A stretch of 64,000 nt of DNA from an uncultured Aquimarina sp. (GCA_947498815.1 CANMLU010000002.1:62001-126000), one strand, 5' to 3'. Counted from the first letter of the stretch, positions 29,177 to 39,195 are shown. Program-made: numbers and translations. The notes: generated from the sequence alone by a model not told the origin.

Positions 29177-31159
29177 ATGAAAATCACCAAATTATTAATA
29201 CTAACATTGATTATATCGCTACAGACTGTCTTTGCTCAACAAAACAGTGTGATAAAGAACATACAAAATGTAGAAGGATCTTCCTTGGTACTACCACAAA
29301 TTCAAGTAGTCCCCATAAAAGATACTGAGACAGCAAGAAATTATGAATTGTATATAGAATTGCCTGAAGATTATTCTGAGAACAATAATAAAACCTATCC
29401 TGTCCTTTATTATACAGACGCTATGTGGCATCTTGAAATGCTATCGGGCTCTACAGAATTCATGCTAGAAGATGTTATTCTAGTCGGAATTTCCTGGCAG
29501 AAGGACGTCGCAGAAGATTTAAGGCAACAATATGGAGCTCACGCCAGCCGATTTACCGATTATTCATTCTGGAAAAAAACCAACCCTAATCATCCTAAAC
29601 TAAAATTTGGCCAAGCCGAAAATCACTTGGCATTTATTCGCAACAATGTGATCCAATATATGGATAACAACTATCGCATCGATCCAGACAGTCGTTCCTA
29701 TTTTGGTTACTCCCTAAGCGGTGCATTCGGTGCTTATATACTATTGACGCAACCCGATACTTTTAATAATTACATTCTAGGTAGTCCATTAAACAAAGGC
29801 TTAATTCCATACCTTTCTGAGATTAATACCAAATTAGGAGCTTCCGAGTCAAATGAGAACAATCCATTGCATGCTAACGTATATATCGCCTATGGCACCT
29901 TGGAAAAAGAAAAAGACGAACCTATTGACGAATATTTAAAATTGCTGAAGAATAGAAAGAATTTAAGTTTATCTGTGCAAAATAAAACAATGGAAGGCGA
30001 TCATGGAACCGCTTTCCCCAGGGTTGCTGTAGAAAGTGTCGCCTGGTTGTCATCCCTGATGAGTCACGTTTCAAATACTAATAATGAGATATCATTCTGG
30101 GATATTCCGCATCTTAATAAAGCATTTGTCACTACAACGCCAGAAGATAGAACGGACGGGGTATCAGTTGATACATTATCGGTGAATAGCAATGATCAAA
30201 ACGCAATCCTCAAACTTTCTGAAGAGATTTTTGATGGCAAACACGGAAACTATGATGCGGTACTCATTTCACACAAAAACAAATTAGTTTTTGAATCCTA
30301 TTATAAAAAAGGGCGTATCAACTTACCTCATGGACAAGCATCAGCAGTAAAAGGGTATACCAGTTTGGTGTTGGGTAGAGCTATTCAAATGGGGTACTTA
30401 TCCATGGAAGATCTACACAAACCTTTGATTAGTTTTCTAAAAGATGTTGATCCTAAAAAAGTTGCCAAAGGAACCGAAAAAATAACACTTCATAAGGCAT
30501 TGACCATGCACGGAGGATTGACTATAGATAGAGATCAATGGAAAGAATTTGAAAAAGATTCGGTTCGACTAAAAGGCCAGGGGCTGGTTCAGACGCTTCT
30601 TGAGCAAAGCGGACCTATAACTCACGAGTCTCAGACGTATTTATATGGTAATTTCAATCCCATGTTGGTGATGACGGTCATTGACGCTGTTGTTCCAGGA
30701 ACGGCTGAGAACTTTATTAAGACAGAGCTACTTGACAAACTCGGTATTACAGAATATAAATGGTCAACTCATATTAGTGGTTTGCCAGAAGCAGGATCGC
30801 GTGCAAGTATCATGTCTCGCGATATGCTCAAATTGGGTAATTTGGTTCTCAATAAGGGTAAATTAAACGGTGAACAGCTTATTTCTGCAGAATATCTTGC
30901 CAAAGCCACTAGTGGCTTTGTGAAACCTACTCAAGATTGGATGCCAAAAGACTATCGTTACGGTTATTTTTGGTATCAAACACTCATAAAAATAGATGAT
31001 AAAAGTTATGACACCACATTTGCTTGGGGAGGCGGTGGACAGCGTGTCATAGTGATAGAAGAACTTGATTTAACAATCGTGATTTCTGGTCATGATAGAG
31101 AAGATAAAATAATGACTCAAATTTCTGAAATCATTATACCAGCGTTTGTTAAACAATAA
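29177..31159 (+). CDS. Esterase-D / beta-lactamase-like fusion protein
   Basis: A 660-residue secreted protein (signal ends near TVFAQQ). Residues about 40-295 are an esterase D-type hydrolase with YFGYSLSGAFG (Ser179) and GDHGTA (His276). Residues about 345-655 are a beta-lactamase/serine-hydrolase fold with the SxxK motif at Ser389-Lys392 (ASAVKGYTS), an LYGNFNP segment at the YxN position and FAWGGGGQR near the end. Both active sites look intact. Such two-enzyme fusions occur in Bacteroidota; the substrate is unknown and could be a surface ester or peptidoglycan derivative. It lies 108 bases after the first esterase gene. Confidence 0.82.
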   Translation: MKITKLLILTLIISLQTVFAQQNSVIKNIQNVEGSSLVLPQIQVVPIKDTETARNYELYIELPEDYSENNNKTYPVLYYTDAMWHLEMLSGSTEFMLEDVILVGISWQKDVAEDLRQQYGAHASRFTDYSFWKKTNPNHPKLKFGQAENHLAFIRNNVIQYMDNNYRIDPDSRSYFGYSLSGAFGAYILLTQPDTFNNYILGSPLNKGLIPYLSEINTKLGASESNENNPLHANVYIAYGTLEKEKDEPIDEYLKLLKNRKNLSLSVQNKTMEGDHGTAFPRVAVESVAWLSSLMSHVSNTNNEISFWDIPHLNKAFVTTTPEDRTDGVSVDTLSVNSNDQNAILKLSEEIFDGKHGNYDAVLISHKNKLVFESYYKKGRINLPHGQASAVKGYTSLVLGRAIQMGYLSMEDLHKPLISFLKDVDPKKVAKGTEKITLHKALTMHGGLTIDRDQWKEFEKDSVRLKGQGLVQTLLEQSGPITHESQTYLYGNFNPMLVMTVIDAVVPGTAENFIKTELLDKLGITEYKWSTHISGLPEAGSRASIMSRDMLKLGNLVLNKGKLNGEQLISAEYLAKATSGFVKPTQDWMPKDYRYGYFWYQTLIKIDDKSYDTTFAWGGGGQRVIVIEELDLTIVISGHDREDKIMTQISEIIIPAFVKQ

Positions 31160-31219
31160 TCCTATAAAAACAATAAATCTAACATTCTAAAAATAAAGAA
31201 GAATGTTCAAGTGAGTTAC

Positions 31220-32365
31220 TTATTTAAAGTGTTTTTGATCATTGTCTTTAGAGTTCTCAACCTTTCTAATATATTCTGTAGGAGTAAAATTCGTTATTTC
31301 TTTGAATGCCTTATAAAAAGTAGATTTAGAATTAAACCCAACATCAAACGCTATAGAAATTAGTGTAAATTCTTTATGCTTATTTTGATTGATTCTTTGT
31401 GAAAAATCCTCAACTCGATATTCATTAACTAATTCATAAAAAGTTTTTTTATAAGTATTATTGAGAACCCATGATAATTTATTAGTTGTAGTATTAATTT
31501 CATTAGCCAAAATTGACAAATTTAATTCTGGTCGTCGATATCCTTTATCTTTCTCGAAGAAGCCATCAACTAAATTTTGAATCTCACTTATTTCTTTTTC
31601 GTTAAGCCGATTCTTTTTTTTAGATTCATTTTCATTCTTAGAGGGAAACCGAATTTTAAATATTTCTGGATGTTTTAAATTATAAAAACCTACTATATAA
31701 ATTTGTATACCAAAGATTAAACATGATATATCCCAGATCATTCTAATATCGATTGGTAATTTAACAACAAAACGTTCAACAATGCCTAACAACCAAAAAA
31801 TCATATAAACCAACAAGCAAATGAGCATGATTTTTATATACTTTATAATGGTTTGATTAAAGGATAGTTCTTCTTCTTCATTTTTCTTATAGTAATTCAA
31901 TAATCTATTTGATTTGAATAAATAAGCCGAGATAAAAACGAAAAATATGACGTCGTTACAAAATAATAAAGTGTTAAAATAACTGCTTAAATCCTTTATT
32001 GAATCATAAATATAAACATGAAAAAAGCAGTATACTAAATACAATAGTGCTGGCAAATAGTGATAGTATGCTAACTGATAATTTCCATTTTTATAAAAAA
32101 GTAACCGCCTAATATACGTGTAAACTAAAGGCCCAATAAAAAGATAAAAAGTATTAATGATATTACCATATAGCCTCAAAAAATCTCTTTCAAATTGATG
32201 GCCCATAGCTCTTTCGAATAAAAAAAGGCTATAAATAGCCAATAAGTACTGTATAACCCTGTTTGCTCCTGTATGCTTTTTAGGAATATACTGAATGGCA
32301 AAAATCAAAAAAATACACTGACCAATAATCAATACCAGAAAAAGCTCATATAGCGATATACTCAT
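31220..32365 (-). CDS. AraC-family regulator with 7TM sensor
   Basis: A 381-residue protein: seven N-terminal membrane helices (about 5-230), a linker rich in lysine and glutamate, and a C-terminal AraC domain (LANEINTTTNKLSWVLNN, ISIAFDVGFNSKSTFYKAFKE, FTPTEYIRK). It is divergent from the serine hydrolase gene at 32638 and converges on the esterase fusion, so it is well placed to control the hydrolase genes around it; that is inference. Confidence 0.88.
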   Translation of the reverse strand: MSISLYELFLVLIIGQCIFLIFAIQYIPKKHTGANRVIQYLLAIYSLFLFERAMGHQFERDFLRLYGNIINTFYLFIGPLVYTYIRRLLFYKNGNYQLAYYHYLPALLYLVYCFFHVYIYDSIKDLSSYFNTLLFCNDVIFFVFISAYLFKSNRLLNYYKKNEEEELSFNQTIIKYIKIMLICLLVYMIFWLLGIVERFVVKLPIDIRMIWDISCLIFGIQIYIVGFYNLKHPEIFKIRFPSKNENESKKKNRLNEKEISEIQNLVDGFFEKDKGYRRPELNLSILANEINTTTNKLSWVLNNTYKKTFYELVNEYRVEDFSQRINQNKHKEFTLISIAFDVGFNSKSTFYKAFKEITNFTPTEYIRKVENSKDNDQKHFK

Positions 32366-32637
32366 CCACTCAAAATTTTAACATTGTTGTGTTTTAATCT
32401 AACATCATAATAAGTTTACTAATTTTTGTCATTTCATTTAGTTAGAATTTGATCTTTATTTATGGACTAAAAAATAGTCTGATACTATAGTTTAGGACAT
32501 CTAATAATGAAAATCGTTACATCTGATGACAAAAAAAAGTTTTCTTTACAAAAAAATCAAAGTGAAAAGTAGTAATGTCAATTTAAAAATATTCTTAAAC
32601 TAATTTGAACTTAATTAAAGCTAAAATTAATACAACT

Positions 32638-34281
32638 ATGAAATCCAATTATGTATTAGTATTTATTGTATGTCTATTAATATCATGCAAAAATAATAGT
32701 CAGTCAAAATCAAATAATGCGAATTCAACCGAAATAGAGAATTTATATTTTTCTACAGTAGACTTTACAAAAGTTAACGGTAAAATAGAGAATTATTCAA
32801 AAGAATTTAATTTACATAACGATACTTTCCTAAGTATTGTTTTTAACTTAGATAAACCACTGATACAAAGCCTTCAAGAATTATCTCCAGCCTTATCGGA
32901 AGATGAATTATTGCGTAAAGGAAGTTTTCAATTTTCATATATAGTTGATAAGAAAATAATTTATGTAGAGAACTTAAACACCGGAGCAGGGCCAAAAGTC
33001 AGAAAAACAGAGAAACTTAGACAAGTAATACCATTAGTAGCACCAGAACGAATAAATTTTTGGGGCTGGTTTATGTGGCAAAGATTTATGAAAATTAATG
33101 GTGGGCTAGATGCATTTACAGAAGGAAACCATACGTTAAGTATCGAAGTAAGACCTTATTTAAACGGGGATGTATTAAAAGTGGGTCCTCTTTTGGCAAA
33201 AGGAAATATCGCTGTAGAAGTTCCTAAAATAGTTATAGATGAAAGTTTAGTGCCTGTTCAGAAAATACAGCCTAATAGTGGTTGGAAAATTTCTAAAGCT
33301 AATTTTAATAACAATAAAATTGAAGCTCTCAATAGAAAAATAGCAGAAGGTAGGTTTGAAGATATTAACGGAATTGTTGTTATTAAAGAAGGCAAACTTT
33401 TAATAGAAGAATATTTTAACGGGGTAACAAGAGATAGTATACACAATGTTAGATCTGTAGGAAAATCATTTGCTTCTACAATACTAGGGATTGCTATTAA
33501 AGATAAATTCATAAAAGACGAAAATGCTTTACTAAAACATTTTTACGATTTAAAATCATATAAAAATTATAGTCCCAAAAAAGATTCTGTAACCCTAAAA
33601 TCGCTTTTAACCATGAGTTCTGGATTTCTAGGTAATGATTGGGACAATGAAAGTCCAGGGACTGAAGACAAAATGCAATCTACTGATAATTGGGTGAAGT
33701 TTGCTTTAGATTTGCCCATGCATAAAGACAAGATAATAGGCAAAGATTATAATTATTTCACTGCTGGTGTTGGTCTGCTAGGAGATATTATTCATCAATC
33801 AGTTCCTGATGGACTCGTTTCCTATGCCGATAAAAAATTATTTGCGCCATTAGAAATTACCAATTATAAATGGTTTTATACCCCTCAAAATGTTGCCTAT
33901 ACAGGTGGAGGTATAGAACTACGAGCTATCGATTTTGCTAAATATGGACAATTATATAAAAACAAAGGACTTTGGAATGGTAAACAAATCTTAACTGAAG
34001 AATGGGTAGAAAAAAGTTTGGCCAAACAAGTATCGCAATCTTATGCAGGAATAGAAGATGGATATTATGGTTACCTTTTTTGGAATAGAGTATATACGGT
34101 CAATGATAAAGATTATGAAGTATCTTTTTGCACTGGTAATGGGGGTAATAAGATTTTTGTTTTTAAAGACATTCCTTTTGTTGTGGTGATCACTGCCTCG
34201 GCATATGGTAAACCAGGCACTCACGCCAGTGTTGATAAAATGATGACTGATTATATATTGCCTGCAATAATAGAAAAATAA
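32638..34281 (+). CDS. Beta-lactamase-family serine hydrolase lipoprotein
   Basis: A 547-residue lipoprotein (LLISC, Cys16); start chosen at the ATG since the frame before it opens at a TTG. Residues up to about 210 form an uncharacterised beta-rich domain. The rest is a class C beta-lactamase/DD-peptidase fold with the SxxK motif at Ser273 (RSVGKSFAS), YNYFTAGVG and a late GNGGNK segment. Family members hydrolyse D-amino peptides, esters or lactams. The hydrolase domain resembles the C-terminal domain of the fusion protein at 29177-31159. Located next to a divergent AraC gene, and 3 kb from a BlaI/M56 pair, although no functional link to beta-lactams can be shown. Confidence 0.82.
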   Translation: MKSNYVLVFIVCLLISCKNNSQSKSNNANSTEIENLYFSTVDFTKVNGKIENYSKEFNLHNDTFLSIVFNLDKPLIQSLQELSPALSEDELLRKGSFQFSYIVDKKIIYVENLNTGAGPKVRKTEKLRQVIPLVAPERINFWGWFMWQRFMKINGGLDAFTEGNHTLSIEVRPYLNGDVLKVGPLLAKGNIAVEVPKIVIDESLVPVQKIQPNSGWKISKANFNNNKIEALNRKIAEGRFEDINGIVVIKEGKLLIEEYFNGVTRDSIHNVRSVGKSFASTILGIAIKDKFIKDENALLKHFYDLKSYKNYSPKKDSVTLKSLLTMSSGFLGNDWDNESPGTEDKMQSTDNWVKFALDLPMHKDKIIGKDYNYFTAGVGLLGDIIHQSVPDGLVSYADKKLFAPLEITNYKWFYTPQNVAYTGGGIELRAIDFAKYGQLYKNKGLWNGKQILTEEWVEKSLAKQVSQSYAGIEDGYYGYLFWNRVYTVNDKDYEVSFCTGNGGNKIFVFKDIPFVVVITASAYGKPGTHASVDKMMTDYILPAIIEK

Positions 34282-34402
34282 TAAAACCAGTTAATATGAT
34301 GCCCTAAATTTTGCCTTGAAACATTAAAAAAGATTAATTGAAGTTCTACATATAGCAAGTGTATAGACGAGTTCACAAAATTGATCTTATGAATCAATTT
34401 TG

Positions 34403-34730
34403 TGAAGCTGCGAGACGAGGCGGCTAGTTACTGATAGTTTTTAGGATCAAAACCGCGCTAGGACTATCTAGATGAATTCTACGACACTATATTAGGGCTA
34501 TAGTATTATAATACAGTACTTAAAAATCTTCTAACTAGATTTAAAATCTAAAACATATTTGTACTATTGTGAGCTAAATGTTTCTTTAAAAAATGTAATG
34601 CAACATCCTCCTGCATTTCATTCCGGCGGACAGGCTTATTACATGAACCAAGCCTGTGCTGATCGTGGCCGAAGTAGCAGGAGGGGAGTGTAATGCCTGC
34701 CTGTCGGCAGACGAGTGTATGGAATGGCTT
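34403..34730 (+). repeat. Dispersed intergenic repeat, modules A and B, direct copy 1
   Basis: The 525-base gap after the serine hydrolase has no gene. Module A runs from AGCTGCGAGACG (34406) to TTTCTTTAAAAAATG (about 34606) and is nearly identical to 39198-39388; the last 88 bases before the end differ by about two bases. Module B follows (CGGCGGACAGGCTTATTAC, CAGGAGGGGAGTGTAATGCC, GTCGGCAGAC) and matches 17405-17606 and 40365-40490. Confidence 0.85.
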
Positions 34731-34806
34731 TAAGACTAAATCTATAATCCCTGTAAAAGAAGAATTATTACTATAATTATTTGTTTCATTTTCATTGGAT
34801 TAAGTT

Positions 34807-37200
34807 TTATAATCTATCATATTGCTGTCCTTTTTTACCTTTATATCGTTTTTGATTCCATCTGTAAATAAAAGACACATTTAACTGTGGTACTCTAACT
34901 TGCGAGTTTATTTCTTGTGTAAAATTTTCGCCTCTGGTTTTAATATTCCATTCCCAACTGTCAAATATATCTTTAAAGTTAACACTCAATGAGGCATTAT
35001 CATTAAAGAGACTTTGGCTCATTCCAAAATCTAATCTGTATAATGCTTGTCTGGATAATTGCCCTCTGTTATTAGCACCTCTAAACCTGTTTTGAAATTG
35101 AAACTTAAAAGAATTTGATACTTTAAAATTTAGATGCAATCGACCACTAAAAGCAAATCCATTAGTGTCAAAATTTGTGGATTCATAACTCCCTTTTTGG
35201 TTGTAGCCATTTAAAGTTACTTCGTTATAAATGTTTAGCCAATTTATTGGTTTATATATAAAGCCTAATTCCAATCCATAAGATTTGTCTGTACCAATAT
35301 TTACAGTTCTGGTTATGAAGACTTCTTCCATATTTCCATTAATTGAGATGTCTTCTTTTTGAATGAAATAATCCATCGCTTGGTTGGTTCTTCGGAAGAA
35401 TAGGGTTGGTGCCAATGAGAATTTATTGCTAAATTTTGACTCAAAAGCCAGTTCCGTAAGAATCACGTAGGAAGGATTTACCTCGGGATTACCTACAAAA
35501 ATATTTCTGGAATCACTAAAAGAAGAAAATGGAATTAGCGCATTTCGTCTAGGTCTTTGAATTCTGCGTGATATTGAAAATCGGATACTGTTATCATCAT
35601 CAAACTGATAATCTAAAAAACTCGATGGAAATACATCTGTATAGTTTCTTGATACCTTTTCGGTATTATTATTTGATGTGATATCGATATTGGTAGTTTC
35701 TGTTCTTAAACCTACTTGAAATTTGAATGTATCAAAACTTTTTGCGTACTGTCCATAAAATGCAGTCACATTTTCTCTGTAATTAGTTTCATCTGAAAAT
35801 TCAGGTATAACAGTTGTAATGTTGTCTTCAAAACGATTTACCACATAGTCATTAGCTATATTTGTAAATCTGTTTCTTCCACCAAACTCTAGCTGCGATT
35901 TGTTCTTTAGTATATAAATATAATCCAAGGCTACGGTAAAACGTTTGTCATTAATATCGTTATCAATAGCATCATTGGCATTAATCTCTGACTGCGGAAA
36001 TGTGGTTTCTTCTAAAATCATTGAATTTCCATCTTCCATAGATGATTGTGTTAATGCACTCAATTTAAGCTGTGAACCTCTATCATTCAGCTTTATTTTA
36101 TATTCGCTTGCAATCTGAAAGAAGTTATTTTTAAATGTTTCAGAATCTAAACGCTCTGAAGTAGCAAATAAACTGTTATCATTATAGTCTTCATAAATTA
36201 TAGAATTAATTGTGTTTAAATTGGCTAATCGATAGGTGAAATCTACAGATATAGAATGTTTTGTGTTGAATTTATATTCACCTCCGAGATTATTCAAAAC
36301 ATAAAATTGTTTAAGTATTTTTTCTGAAGCCTGAAAACTTTCCGAAGGCAAAGATTGAAAATCAGTAAGAGCTACTGAGCCTGTTGCTTTGGGTTCTGAA
36401 TAGCCCAAACCAGTATTTATGTACCAAGAATAATTATCGTCTGCTTTATTGATATTTGCATTTATTCCAGAATTTAAGCGTACACCAGAGAATGCTTCAA
36501 AACTAGCACTCAGCCTTTTTTTCTTTCCTTTTTTTAAAACCACATTAATAATTCCGCCCGAACCTTCAGCACTATACTTTGATGATGGGTTTGTAATAAC
36601 TTCAATTTTTTCGATTGAACCAGCAGGTATGGTTCTTAATAAGGAAGCTGTATCAGTTAAACCGCTAATACGTCCATCAATTAAAACTCTAACATTTCCG
36701 TTACCCCTTATACTCAAAGCACCATCAACTTCAACCTGAACAGAAGGAACATTCTGCATCACATCAATTAGACTTCCACCAACGTTAGTTAGGTCTTTAG
36801 AAACATCGTAGACTTTCTTGTCCAATTCAATTTTATAAGCCGAAGTATTTGACTTTACCACAACTTCATCTAAAGCAACATCTGTATTAATTATTATATC
36901 TCCAAGATTCCTTTTGTTTTTAGAAATAGTTAAATCAAGTTTGGAAACAGTAGGTGGTAAGCCAACAACAGAAATCTCGAAATTGTAGACTTGTTTAGGT
37001 ACCTCTATTGAAAAATTGCCATGCTCTTCCGCTAAAGTTCCTAAAATGTTTTCAGGATTGCCTATGTCTTTAAAAATAACATTTGCATAAGATACTGGTG
37101 TACCTGATATGTCTTTAATAATTCCAGTAACTATAATGTTTTGAGAATATGTGTTACAGAAAAAACCAATAAAGAAAAGGCATAAGAAAAGTGATTTCAT
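34807..37200 (-). CDS. TonB-dependent receptor, outer-membrane barrel family 3
   Basis: A 797-residue receptor: signal peptide (ends near CNTYSQN), carboxypeptidase-regulatory-like domain (22-110), a plug with SVQVEVDGALSIRGNGNVRVLIDGR and SIEKIEVITNPSSKYSAEGSGGIINVVLKK, then a barrel with the OMP beta-barrel family 3 look, ending with a basic tail (KRYKGKKGQQYDRL) after the last strand. No clear TonB box is evident before the plug, as in many of this group. Ligand unknown. It starts 116 bases after the M56-M23 gene on the same strand and may be controlled by BlaI. Confidence 0.9.
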   Translation of the reverse strand: MKSLFLCLFFIGFFCNTYSQNIIVTGIIKDISGTPVSYANVIFKDIGNPENILGTLAEEHGNFSIEVPKQVYNFEISVVGLPPTVSKLDLTISKNKRNLGDIIINTDVALDEVVVKSNTSAYKIELDKKVYDVSKDLTNVGGSLIDVMQNVPSVQVEVDGALSIRGNGNVRVLIDGRISGLTDTASLLRTIPAGSIEKIEVITNPSSKYSAEGSGGIINVVLKKGKKKRLSASFEAFSGVRLNSGINANINKADDNYSWYINTGLGYSEPKATGSVALTDFQSLPSESFQASEKILKQFYVLNNLGGEYKFNTKHSISVDFTYRLANLNTINSIIYEDYNDNSLFATSERLDSETFKNNFFQIASEYKIKLNDRGSQLKLSALTQSSMEDGNSMILEETTFPQSEINANDAIDNDINDKRFTVALDYIYILKNKSQLEFGGRNRFTNIANDYVVNRFEDNITTVIPEFSDETNYRENVTAFYGQYAKSFDTFKFQVGLRTETTNIDITSNNNTEKVSRNYTDVFPSSFLDYQFDDDNSIRFSISRRIQRPRRNALIPFSSFSDSRNIFVGNPEVNPSYVILTELAFESKFSNKFSLAPTLFFRRTNQAMDYFIQKEDISINGNMEEVFITRTVNIGTDKSYGLELGFIYKPINWLNIYNEVTLNGYNQKGSYESTNFDTNGFAFSGRLHLNFKVSNSFKFQFQNRFRGANNRGQLSRQALYRLDFGMSQSLFNDNASLSVNFKDIFDSWEWNIKTRGENFTQEINSQVRVPQLNVSFIYRWNQKRYKGKKGQQYDRL

Positions 37201-37316
37201 TTATGTTTTTAAAATTAAAATTAGGATGTAATTACCCTGTTCTGTTTAAAAAAGAGAACTTACATTTGGTCCATGGACCTTATTAAATACTATGAATTAG
37301 TAATGTTTAGAGTGTA

Positions 37317-38630
37317 TTATTCTAAATAATTGAGTGGGTTTAAATGTTTTCCATTTTGTTTTACTTCGTAATGTAAATGCGGTCTTGTAGAAAGCCCTGT
37401 ATTACCAACAAAACCAATAACCTCGCCCTTTTTTACTTCTCGGTTTTTGCTAGTATTGAAACCGTTTAAATGTGCATACCAAGTTTCGTAACCATCTGTA
37501 TGCGTTATTATAATTAAATTTCCCCAATCGTTTTGCAATGAAGCTTTTGCTATAATCCCATCGGCAGTAGCTAAAACGGGTGTTCCATTTTTTGCTTTAA
37601 TATCTATACCATTATGCATTACATCTGTTTTTGTTTTTGGATGTTTCGCTTTTTCTTCAAAATGTGATGTGATATCTTTTTTAGTAGCATTTTGCACAGG
37701 GAATAGGGAAGGTGGTTTACTTATGAATAAGATATCAAGGTATTCATTATCTTCAATTATTGGTGTTGTAAATGCCGAAATTAGAAATGCACAAACGGCT
37801 AATAATAGCATATATTTAAGTTTTGAAAAACTATTAGATTTAGGTTTTGTCATCATGGTTACTCGCTTTTTTAAAATAGGCTGGTTGAAGTAATTATATA
37901 AGTTATTCGGTTTAGATACCTCAAGGCTTTGCACTAGTAGCTGTATATATTGTGAAGTTTTTATTCCATTTTCAAGGACACCTTTATCGGCTTGAAATTC
38001 GTGTACAGCTTTTAATGATTTTCTATAAAAGTAGAGTAGTGGGTTAAACCAAAAGAATGCAATGTATAGCTCAGTTAAAATTATATCCCAAGAATGCTTT
38101 AATTGAATATGCCTTTTCTCGTGTTCTATGATTTGATTGTCATACGGCTCAACGATATCTTTTGGAATAAAAATACAATTGAAGTATGAGAATATTTCGG
38201 GCACATTGGCAATAACTAATTGATACCCATCTCGGTGTTTAATTCTAGAGTTGTTTTTCAAGATAAATAGTTGTCTTGCCGTACCTAAAATTCTCATAAA
38301 AAAGATTAAAAACATCAATAAATATATTGATATTAAGACCGAAGAATAATTAAAAGAAGACGTTACGAATGGCTGTTCGATAACTTGTAATTGCTTGTTT
38401 ATAGTCTCAAAATTAACGTTTTCAAATAATGGAACTTCTATTAGTTTAGATGCTATAGATGGAAATAGATTATTTGAGAAAGGAATAAGCACTGAAACGG
38501 GAAGCAACAGTAATAAAACAACTCTGTTTATATTGTGAAAAGTCAATTTATCTAGAAATACAATATATAAAAGATAAAGTACCGAGAAAATCGAAGTAAC
38601 TTGTATTAGATATAAAATTAGATTATTCAT
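37317..38630 (-). CDS. M56 (BlaR1-type) sensor protease fused to an M23 endopeptidase
   Basis: A 437-residue inner-membrane protein. Helices 1-3 (1-120) lead to a cytoplasmic M56 zinc-protease domain with HEKRH (170-174) and the third ligand region HEFQAD (210-215). A fourth helix (about 272-290) exports a C-terminal LytM-type M23 domain with HNGID (His339/Asp343), WYAHL (His387) and RPHLHYE (His418/His420), all catalytic residues present. In classical BlaR1 the outer domain is a penicillin-binding sensor; here a peptidoglycan endopeptidase fold takes its place. The start overlaps the BlaI gene by 8 bases, so the usual BlaI/BlaR1 control circuit is likely, with a wall-related signal. Confidence 0.88.
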   Translation of the reverse strand: MNNLILYLIQVTSIFSVLYLLYIVFLDKLTFHNINRVVLLLLLPVSVLIPFSNNLFPSIASKLIEVPLFENVNFETINKQLQVIEQPFVTSSFNYSSVLISIYLLMFLIFFMRILGTARQLFILKNNSRIKHRDGYQLVIANVPEIFSYFNCIFIPKDIVEPYDNQIIEHEKRHIQLKHSWDIILTELYIAFFWFNPLLYFYRKSLKAVHEFQADKGVLENGIKTSQYIQLLVQSLEVSKPNNLYNYFNQPILKKRVTMMTKPKSNSFSKLKYMLLLAVCAFLISAFTTPIIEDNEYLDILFISKPPSLFPVQNATKKDITSHFEEKAKHPKTKTDVMHNGIDIKAKNGTPVLATADGIIAKASLQNDWGNLIIITHTDGYETWYAHLNGFNTSKNREVKKGEVIGFVGNTGLSTRPHLHYEVKQNGKHLNPLNYLE

Positions 38631-39006
38631 TTTTTGCTTTTAATTTTTCAATTTTACTTTCAAGCATTCGCTTCATTTTTTCCAATTCTGTTAGGTCTAA
38701 ATCTTCGTTATTTGCAAAAAACAATGCAAACTTACTTGGTGAACCGCTAAAAAAATTACCAATCACTTCTTTAATATGCTTTTTAAAATAAGTGTCCTTA
38801 GAGATTGTTGGGTAATATTGTCGAATCTTACCATACGTATCAAATTTTAAAAATTCCTTTTTGACTAAGACCCTTACTACAGTTGATATGGTGGTGTATG
38901 CAGGTTTCGGTTCGGGAAATTGTTCTACAATATCTTTAAGGAATGCTTTTTCGAGCTTCCAGACGTATTTCATCACCTGTTCTTCGGCTTTTGTTAATTC
39001 ATTCAT
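38623..39006 (-). CDS. blaI: BlaI/MecI-family repressor
   Basis: A 127-residue winged-helix protein: LTKAEEQVMKYVWKLEKAFL, PAYTTISTVVRVLVKKEFL (recognition helix and wing), then a dimerisation helix pair. This is the BlaI/MecI/CopY family, cut by the partner M56 protease to relieve repression; the cleavage site region (ISKDTYFKKHIKE.. FFSGSP) is present but the exact bond cannot be named. It is first in the operon with the M56-M23 fusion and the TonB receptor. Two palindromes just upstream are its likely operators. Confidence 0.88.
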   Translation of the reverse strand: MNELTKAEEQVMKYVWKLEKAFLKDIVEQFPEPKPAYTTISTVVRVLVKKEFLKFDTYGKIRQYYPTISKDTYFKKHIKEVIGNFFSGSPSKFALFFANNEDLDLTELEKMKRMLESKIEKLKAKNE

Positions 39007-39010
39007 GTAG

Positions 39011-39018
39011 CAAATATA
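39011..39018 (-). promoter_or_regulatory. Candidate -7 box of the blaI promoter
   Basis: Read on the minus strand, TATATTTG fits the Bacteroidota TAnnTTTG element and stands 4 bases before the blaI ATG, so the transcript would have almost no leader. The -33 region would fall in the first operator. Confidence 0.45.
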
Positions 39019-39034
39019 TAATTATATTTTAATT

Positions 39035-39071
39035 ATGACTATAAATATAGTCATAAAACTATAAATATAGT
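39035..39071. promoter_or_regulatory. Two tandem BlaI-type operators
   Basis: Two copies of ACTATAAATATAGT lie with centres 20 bp apart, about two helix turns. The first extends to ATGAC..GTCAT (39035-39054), the second is 39058-39071. They are dyads of the TACTA/TAGTA type known for BlaI/MecI operators, placed 29-65 bases before the blaI ATG. Confidence 0.7.
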
Positions 39072-39195
39072 CGTAGTTCTTTTGGCCTCATAAAATTTTA
39101 GCTAAAACACGAGCTATGCCATCGGTTCAAATCGCTCAATACTTGTAAAGATTCTCAATTTTTACAAGTATATGCCGTCCAGTGAAGGAATTAGT

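Noticed and set aside
37317-39006. Classical beta-lactam resistance regulation (BlaI/BlaR1)
   Set aside because: The sensor has no penicillin-binding domain, and the controlled gene is a TonB-dependent receptor rather than a beta-lactamase.
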